The notes below the pieces were generated by a model. It did not search any database. It was not told the DNA's origin and was given only the letters and a program-made list of their open reading frames with translations. Shown piece after piece: positions 10,719 through 14,420 of a stretch of 14,420 nt of DNA. Numbering within the stretch: the first letter of the stretch is position 1; each line of letters starts with the position of its first letter. The position numbers and the translations under genes are program-made. Origin of the DNA: a bacterium (GTDB lineage Bacteria; Patescibacteriota; Patescibacteriia; CAIQCM01); assembly GCA_023246535.1 (NCBI GenBank), contig JAHFIF010000024.1:1-14420 (forward strand), given 5' to 3'.

Positions 10719-12851
10719 ATGTCCGAACTCATGGTCGTTACCCGCGAAGGCGAAAAGGTCCCTTTTGACAAAGAACGGATCGTCGTCGCCGTTACCAAAG
10801 CCGCCGAAGCGACCCAGGAGTTCAACGCGACCGAGGCGCGCAAAATCGCCGAAATGGCCGCGCACTTCATTTCCAAATCGAAAAAGCTTTCCGAATCGAT
10901 CGCCGTCGAGGAGATCCAAGACATCGTCGAATTCACGCTCATGAGTTCGGGGCACTTTAAGACCGCGCGCGCCTACATCGTCTACCGCGAGAAGCGCGCC
11001 CAGTCCCGCGCCGCCGGCACGGTCGCCGTCGAGGTGGAAAAAACGATCAACGAATATTTGCAAAAGTCCGACTGGCGCGTCAACGCCAACGCCAACCAAG
11101 GCTATTCGCTGGGCGGCATGATCCTCAACATCTCCGGCAAACTGACTGCCAACTACTGGCTGCACCATGTTTACCCGCGCGAGGTCCGCGAAGCGCACCT
11201 CGAGGGCGACGTGCACATTCACGACCTCGACATGTTCTCCGGCTACTGCGCCGGCTGGTCATTGCGCCAACTCCTCGAAGAGGGTTTTAACGGCGTCCCC
11301 GGCAAGGTTGAATCGGCTCCGCCCAAGCACCTGGAGACCGCGGTTGCGCAGATGGTCAACTTCTTGGGCACGCTCCAGAACGAATGGGCCGGCGCGCAGG
11401 CTTTCTCGTCGTTCGACACCTTGCTCGCCCCGCTCATCAAAAAGGACAATCTGTCCTACGCCCAGGTCAAACAGAGCATCCAACAATTCGTTTTCAACCT
11501 CAACGTCCCCTCGCGCTGGGGCACGCAAACGCCGTTCACCAACATCACGCTGGACTGGACCTGCCCCGAGGACATGAAGGCCAAACACCCAAAGATCGGC
11601 AGCGACGAAATGCCGTTCACCTATGCCGACTGCCAGCCGGAAATGGACATCATCAACAAGGCCTACATCGAGGTCATGACCGCCGGCGATTACCGCGGCC
11701 GCATTTTCACTTTCCCCATCCCCACCTACAACCTCACCAAAGATTTCGACTGGAACGACGAAAAGGCCAAGCCGCTCTTCGAGATGACCGCCAAATTCGG
11801 CACGCCGTATTTCCAGAACTTCATCAACTCCAACCTCAATCCGTCCGACGTCCGCTCGATGTGCTGCCGCCTGCAGCTCGACCTCCGGCAGCTGCGCGCC
11901 CGCGGCAACGGCCTCTTCGGCTCCGGCGAAATGACCGGTTCGATCGGCGTGGTCACCATCAACATGCCGCGGATCGGCTACCTCTCGCGCACCGAGGCCG
12001 AATTCTTCGAGCGCCTCGGCCGGCTCATGGACCTGTCCAAGGACTCTCTCGAAATGAAGCGCCAGGTGGTGACCGACAACATCGAACGCGGCCTGCTCCC
12101 CTTCACCAAGCGCTACCTGCCGTCGCTGCACAACCATTTCTCGACGATCGGGTTGAACGGCATGAACGAAGCCTGCCTCAACTTCCTGGGCAAAGACATT
12201 TCCATGCCCGAAGGCAAGGAGTTCGCCCTCAAAACCTTGGATTTCATGCGCGAGCGCCTGGCCGACTACCAGGAAAAGACCGGCCACTTCTACAACTTGG
12301 AAGCGACACCCGGCGAAGGCACTACCTACCGCTTTGCCAAGGAAGACAAGGTCCGTTTCCCCGGCATCATTCAGGCCGGCACTTCGGAGGCTCCTTATTA
12401 CACCAACTCGACCCATCTCTCCGTCGACCACACCGAGGATCCGCTCGCCGCGCTCGACCACCAGGACCAGCTGCAGACCAAATATACCGGCGGCACTGTG
12501 CTCCACCTCTTCATGGGCGAGCGCGTCAGCGACTGGGAAACCTGCCGCAATTTCGTCCGCCGCGTCGCCGAGAACTACCGCCTGCCGTACTTCACCATCA
12601 CTCCGACCTTCTCGATCTGCCCGACGCACGGCTACCAGAACGGCGAAATTTCCAACTGCGGCGTTTGCGGCATGCAGAATGAAATTTGGTCGCGGGTCAT
12701 GGGCTACTTCCGCCCCGTCGACCAATGGAACAAGGGCAAGAAGAGCGAATACGCCGAACGCAAAGAATACGTCATCCCCGAAGCCGCCATGCCCCAGGTC
12801 GCCTGCCTGCCGATCAACGAACAGATCGCCCCGACGCAGTTCGGTCTATAA
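10719..12851 (+). CDS. nrdD: Anaerobic (class III) ribonucleoside-triphosphate reductase
   Basis: 710 aa. It makes dNTPs from NTPs without oxygen by glycyl-radical chemistry. Residues 1-95 form an ATP-cone (VTREGEKVPFDKERI ... HFKTARAYIVYREKR), the allosteric site for ATP/dATP. The catalytic barrel follows with VHIHDLDM (165-172), NLNVPSRWG (260-268), SMCCRLQLD (380-388; expected active-site thiols), GSIGVVTINMPR (407-418) and STIGLNGMNEA (475-485). The metal site is Cys634, His637, Cys647 and Cys650 (CPTHGY ... CGVCG). The glycyl-radical motif RVMGYFRP places the radical on Gly662. Usual NrdD proteins end soon after the GKxxE segment; here about 24 more residues with Cys (PEAAMPQVACLPINEQIAPT) follow. 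Paired NrdR boxes and a promoter precede it, and its activase nrdG lies downstream on the same strand. The large open frame on the other strand at 11259-12725 is a shadow. Confidence 0.97.
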   Translation: MSELMVVTREGEKVPFDKERIVVAVTKAAEATQEFNATEARKIAEMAAHFISKSKKLSESIAVEEIQDIVEFTLMSSGHFKTARAYIVYREKRAQSRAAGTVAVEVEKTINEYLQKSDWRVNANANQGYSLGGMILNISGKLTANYWLHHVYPREVREAHLEGDVHIHDLDMFSGYCAGWSLRQLLEEGFNGVPGKVESAPPKHLETAVAQMVNFLGTLQNEWAGAQAFSSFDTLLAPLIKKDNLSYAQVKQSIQQFVFNLNVPSRWGTQTPFTNITLDWTCPEDMKAKHPKIGSDEMPFTYADCQPEMDIINKAYIEVMTAGDYRGRIFTFPIPTYNLTKDFDWNDEKAKPLFEMTAKFGTPYFQNFINSNLNPSDVRSMCCRLQLDLRQLRARGNGLFGSGEMTGSIGVVTINMPRIGYLSRTEAEFFERLGRLMDLSKDSLEMKRQVVTDNIERGLLPFTKRYLPSLHNHFSTIGLNGMNEACLNFLGKDISMPEGKEFALKTLDFMRERLADYQEKTGHFYNLEATPGEGTTYRFAKEDKVRFPGIIQAGTSEAPYYTNSTHLSVDHTEDPLAALDHQDQLQTKYTGGTVLHLFMGERVSDWETCRNFVRRVAENYRLPYFTITPTFSICPTHGYQNGEISNCGVCGMQNEIWSRVMGYFRPVDQWNKGKKSEYAERKEYVIPEAAMPQVACLPINEQIAPTQFGL

Positions 12852-12861
12852 AACATTCAAT

Positions 12862-12891
12862 ATCGAGCACATGCCAAGGCATGCGCTCGAT
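12862..12891 (+). other. Strong hairpin just after nrdD
   Basis: ATCGAGC, one mismatch, CATGCC, a two-base loop, GGCATG, then GCTCGAT: 13 paired bases out of 14. It starts 11 bases after the nrdD stop. No T-run follows, so it is more likely an mRNA-end stabiliser or processing site than an intrinsic terminator. Confidence 0.7.
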
Positions 12892-12925
12892 CAAAAGCCC
12901 ATCATGCAATGATTGGTTTTTGATC
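12889..12925 (+). other. Second hairpin sharing bases with the first
   Basis: GATCAAAA (12889-12896) pairs with TTTTGATC (12918-12925), and inside CC/GG and ATCAT/ATGAT pair around loop GCA with single mismatches. Its first three bases overlap the end of the preceding hairpin, so the outermost pairs of the two compete. Confidence 0.6.
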
Positions 12926-12932
12926 GATGAAC

Positions 12933-13162
12933 ATTAAAAACTTATCACCTATTTGGCTTGCAACTCGCGACCTCGGATTCGAATTCCGAAAGAATGCTTA
13001 ATATTTCGACATCGACAGAAATAAAAACAGAAATAAATATAAAAATCGCCCCCTTAAAAATTAACAGCGAGATAATCAAAAATATGAAACAAAAAATTAA
13101 AAAATTCTTTTATAGCATTCTGTTGGTGACAATTGCGAGCTAAGTCGGTGATAAAGTTTAAT
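12933..13162. repeat. AT-rich segment bounded by imperfect 16-17-bp inverted repeats
   Basis: Left arm ATTAAAAACTTATCACC (12933-12949) and right arm GGTGATAAAGTTTAAT (13147-13162) are inverted copies with one indel and one mismatch. They enclose about 200 bp that is far more AT-rich than its surroundings (especially 13000-13125). A 61-codon frame (12958-13143) exists but has low-complexity content and no ribosome site; I do not call it a gene. It may be the remnant of an inserted element. Confidence 0.5.
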
Positions 13163-13167
13163 AAGGA

Positions 13168-13321
13168 GTCGCGCGTAATAATTATATTTTTTGAGACGAG
13201 GACTGTCTGAGCGAGCGCCCGCACATCTCGCAACGGCTCGTGCGCGGGTCCGCCCAATCACGCCGAAGCGTGAGGTGGGCGGAAGTTCCGCAGTCCAAAA
13301 AATATAATTATTACGCGCGAC
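13168..13321. repeat. 154-bp element with perfect 26-bp terminal inverted repeats
   Basis: The first 26 bases (13168-13193, starting GTCGCGCGTAATAATTATAT) are an exact inverted copy of 13296-13321. A further GACTG/CAGTC pair (13201-13205, 13291-13295) extends the stem after a 7-base insertion on the left. The interior is GC-rich and folds again: CCGCCCA/TGGGCGG enclosing TCACGC-CGAA-GCGTGA (about 13250-13282), and GCGGAA-G-TTCCGC at 13280-13292 as an alternative. No transposase and no clear target duplication (only GA on both sides). It may be a MITE-like repeat or a structured RNA. It ends 9 bases before the nrdG start codon, and TATAAT in the right arm (13303-13308) points toward nrdG. Confidence 0.8.
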
Positions 13322-13330
13322 GACCGCACC

Positions 13331-14020
13331 ATGAACATTGCCGGATTCCAAAAACTCAGTCTCCTTGATTACCCCAAGACCCCCTGCGCGATCCTTTTCA
13401 CGCAGGGGTGTGCTTTTCGTTGCGCCTTTTGCCATAACCCCGAACTGATCCCGATGGTCGGCGGCAATGTCATTTCCGAGGACGAGCTCGTATCCAAACT
13501 CCAAGCCAATAAAAAAATGGCCGACGCCGTGACCATCACCGGCGGCGAACCGACGCTGCAAACCGACCTCCCCGCCTTCATGCGGCGCTTGAAAGCGGCG
13601 GGGTTTAAAGTGAAGCTCGACACCAACGGCATCACGCCGTCGATGGTTAAAACGATCATCAGCGAGAACCTCGCCGACTACTTTGCCATGGATCTTAAAC
13701 AAACCTGGGACAAATACGACGAAGTCATCCGCGTCGGCGCGCCGGCGCTCATCGACCGCACCCGCGAAACCTTTGCCCTCATCCAAAACTCGGGCGTGCC
13801 GCACGAATTTCGCACCACCATCCTCCCCCACTCGCATACCGAAGACGATTTCATGGCGATGGTCGGCTATCTTAAGCCCGGCGAAAAATACTTCATCCAA
13901 GAAACCCGCTTCGAAACCACGCTCGAACCCGATCTGCCGCGGCAAAAGTCTTTCAACACCGCTCAGTTGGTCGCCAAACTCCGCGCCGCGTATCCGGAAG
14001 TTTTAATTGAGAGCAGATAA
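13331..14020 (+). CDS. nrdG: Anaerobic ribonucleotide reductase activating enzyme (radical SAM)
   Basis: 229 aa. It cleaves S-adenosylmethionine to make the glycyl radical on NrdD. The radical-SAM cluster motif is Cys27-x-x-x-Cys31-x-x-Cys34 (GCAFRCAFCHNPEL), followed by the SAM-binding GGEPTLQ (71-77), KLDTNG (KVKLDTNGI, near 94-102) and DYFAMDLK. The opening GFQKLSLLDYPKTPCAILFTQGC is typical of the NrdG/PFL-activase-like group encoded beside nrdD. It is somewhat longer than E. coli NrdG (154 aa), as in the NrdG2-type group. It lies 479 bp after nrdD on the same strand, separated by strong inverted repeats. There is no Shine-Dalgarno before ATG 13331, because the inverted-repeat element occupies that region, so initiation must be weak, leaderless or structure dependent. 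Confidence 0.93.
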   Translation: MNIAGFQKLSLLDYPKTPCAILFTQGCAFRCAFCHNPELIPMVGGNVISEDELVSKLQANKKMADAVTITGGEPTLQTDLPAFMRRLKAAGFKVKLDTNGITPSMVKTIISENLADYFAMDLKQTWDKYDEVIRVGAPALIDRTRETFALIQNSGVPHEFRTTILPHSHTEDDFMAMVGYLKPGEKYFIQETRFETTLEPDLPRQKSFNTAQLVAKLRAAYPEVLIESR

Positions 14021-14048
14021 GCGCAAATTCTACGCCCGTTAACTCACC

Positions 14049-14079
14049 CCACCCTCTCTTATAATAAGAGAGGGGGTGG
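14049..14079 (+). other. Hairpin downstream of nrdG without T-run
   Basis: CCACCC pairs with GGGTGG and TCTCTTA with TAAGAGA around a 3-base loop, with two bulged G on the right arm. No T-run follows, so termination is uncertain. It may be a copy of a dispersed palindromic repeat. Confidence 0.55.
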
Positions 14080-14200
14080 ATGCTTCGATATTCTAAGAAG
14101 CTCCATCTATATTGAGGCATCTCTTATTCCTTCCCGGGACCCCGCCTGCCCGAGGAGAGGATGGCGTGAGAAGGGAGCGGGATGAATCATCGTCCGGCGG

Positions 14201-14233
14201 ATTAGACATTAGATATTAGACATTCGACATTCG
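14201..14233. repeat. Short degenerate tandem repeat
   Basis: ATTAGACATT occurs at 14201-14210 and 14215-14224, and GACATTCG at 14219-14226 and 14226-14233, giving a 7-base phase. No coding potential. The rest of 14080-14244 shows no gene that I can support. Confidence 0.6.
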
Positions 14234-14244
14234 GCGTACCCCCT

Positions 14245-14272
14245 TTCGCAATTTCAGCAGTAGCTATATAAT
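14245..14272 (+). promoter_or_regulatory. Promoter of the gene at the right edge
   Basis: TTCGCA (14245-14250), 16-base spacer, perfect TATAAT (14267-14272). Predicted start about 14279, leader about 33 bases. Confidence 0.55.
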
Positions 14273-14311
14273 AGATGAAACCCAAACATCATTTTATAGC
14301 CTCAATCCGCC

Positions 14312-14420
14312 ATGTCCCTTCTTCCACAAATCAAGACCGATGAGAACGGCGAATTTTTCTTCTTCCCGCCGGGCGAACTGGCGACTTCCGAGAACCGGGC
14401 TGCGCTCGACGAAGGCGAAC
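14312..14420 (+). CDS. Start of an unidentified gene, cut by the window
   Basis: ATG 14312 opens a frame that is still open at the right edge, 36 codons in: MSLLPQIKTDENGEFFFFPP, then an acidic stretch to LDEGE. There is no Shine-Dalgarno, but a TATAAT promoter lies about 40 bases upstream and the codon use (GC-rich third positions) matches the neighbouring genes. No signal peptide. Too little is visible to name a function. Confidence 0.6.
   Translation, partial: MSLLPQIKTDENGEFFFFPPGELATSENRAALDEGE

Noticed and set aside
11259..12725. A 488-codon open frame on the minus strand opposite nrdD.
   Set aside because: It is the antisense shadow of the GC-rich nrdD codons; nrdD has complete conserved motifs.
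12968..12995. A tRNA T-arm-like sequence: TCGGA-TTCGAAT-TCCGA.
   Set aside because: The stem and loop fit a T-arm, but no matching acceptor (CATTCTT-like), D-arm or anticodon arm lies upstream on this strand, so it is not a tRNA. It could be a degenerate fragment.
12958..13143. A 61-codon open frame, and a 19-codon frame (MKQKIKKFFYSILLVTIAS) inside it, in the AT-rich island.
   Set aside because: No ribosome site, low-complexity Lys/Ile/Asn content that follows from AT-richness, and no stop-codon context suggesting a gene. A tiny hydrophobic toxin-like peptide cannot be excluded but is unsupported.
1..14420. CRISPR arrays, rRNA, tRNA, integrase or transposase genes.
   Set aside because: No regularly spaced repeats of 24-40 bp, no rRNA-like segments, no complete tRNA cloverleaf, and no recombinase motifs were seen on either strand.

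Overview
The window is a GC-rich bacterial chromosome segment with short intergenic gaps, standard genetic code (several genes end in TGA and none reads through it) and small, mostly single-gene transcription units. The gene set is an oxygen-independent class III ribonucleotide reductase with its activase, a coiled-coil lytic transglycosylase, a membrane-anchored sugar-binding protein without an ABC transporter, and many short orphan proteins. This recalls an anaerobic or fermentative member of the Patescibacteria (candidate phyla radiation, perhaps Parcubacteria-like). No rRNA or ribosomal protein is present, so the placement is inference (about 0.5). A beta-barrel-like exported protein and a GmhB-like phosphatase fit that placement less well.

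Layout. 1-553 (-): 5' part of an atypical short-chain dehydrogenase. 699-1106 (-): acidic orphan protein. 1373-3310 (+): XylF-type sugar-binding protein followed 18 bases later by a two-TM protein that stops right after its HAMP domain, closed by a strong terminator. 3422-3973 (-): GmhB/HisB-type HAD phosphatase. 5497-4116 (-): two-gene unit of a secreted VanY-type peptidase with a Cys-rich tail, then a protein made of two ribbon-helix-helix-like repeats. 5660-6625 (-): orphan protein with a zinc-knuckle-like cluster and a strongly structured 5' leader. 6900-7643 (+): histidine phosphatase. 7800-8399 (-): small exported beta-rich protein. 8507-9844 (+): lytic transglycosylase with a probably leaderless mRNA. 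9895-10431 (-): exported orphan. 10719-12851 (+): nrdD behind a good sigma-70 promoter and two NrdR-box-like palindromes 32 bp apart. 12852-13330: gene-free, AT-rich, full of inverted repeats. 13331-14020 (+): nrdG. 14312-14420 (+): start of another gene.

How it fits together. nrdD and nrdG form the anaerobic dNTP-synthesis module, and the NrdR boxes imply repression when dATP is plentiful. The two inverted-repeat structures between them could uncouple their expression. The XylF-like protein plus HAMP protein looks like an extracytoplasmic sugar sensor similar in design to the XylFII-LytS pair of Clostridium, but with no kinase or other output domain. This is the best candidate for an undescribed system here. 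The peptidase and the transglycosylase act on peptidoglycan. Many promoters share a TTGAC(A/C)-17-TAnnnT form, and nearly every unit ends in a clear intrinsic terminator.
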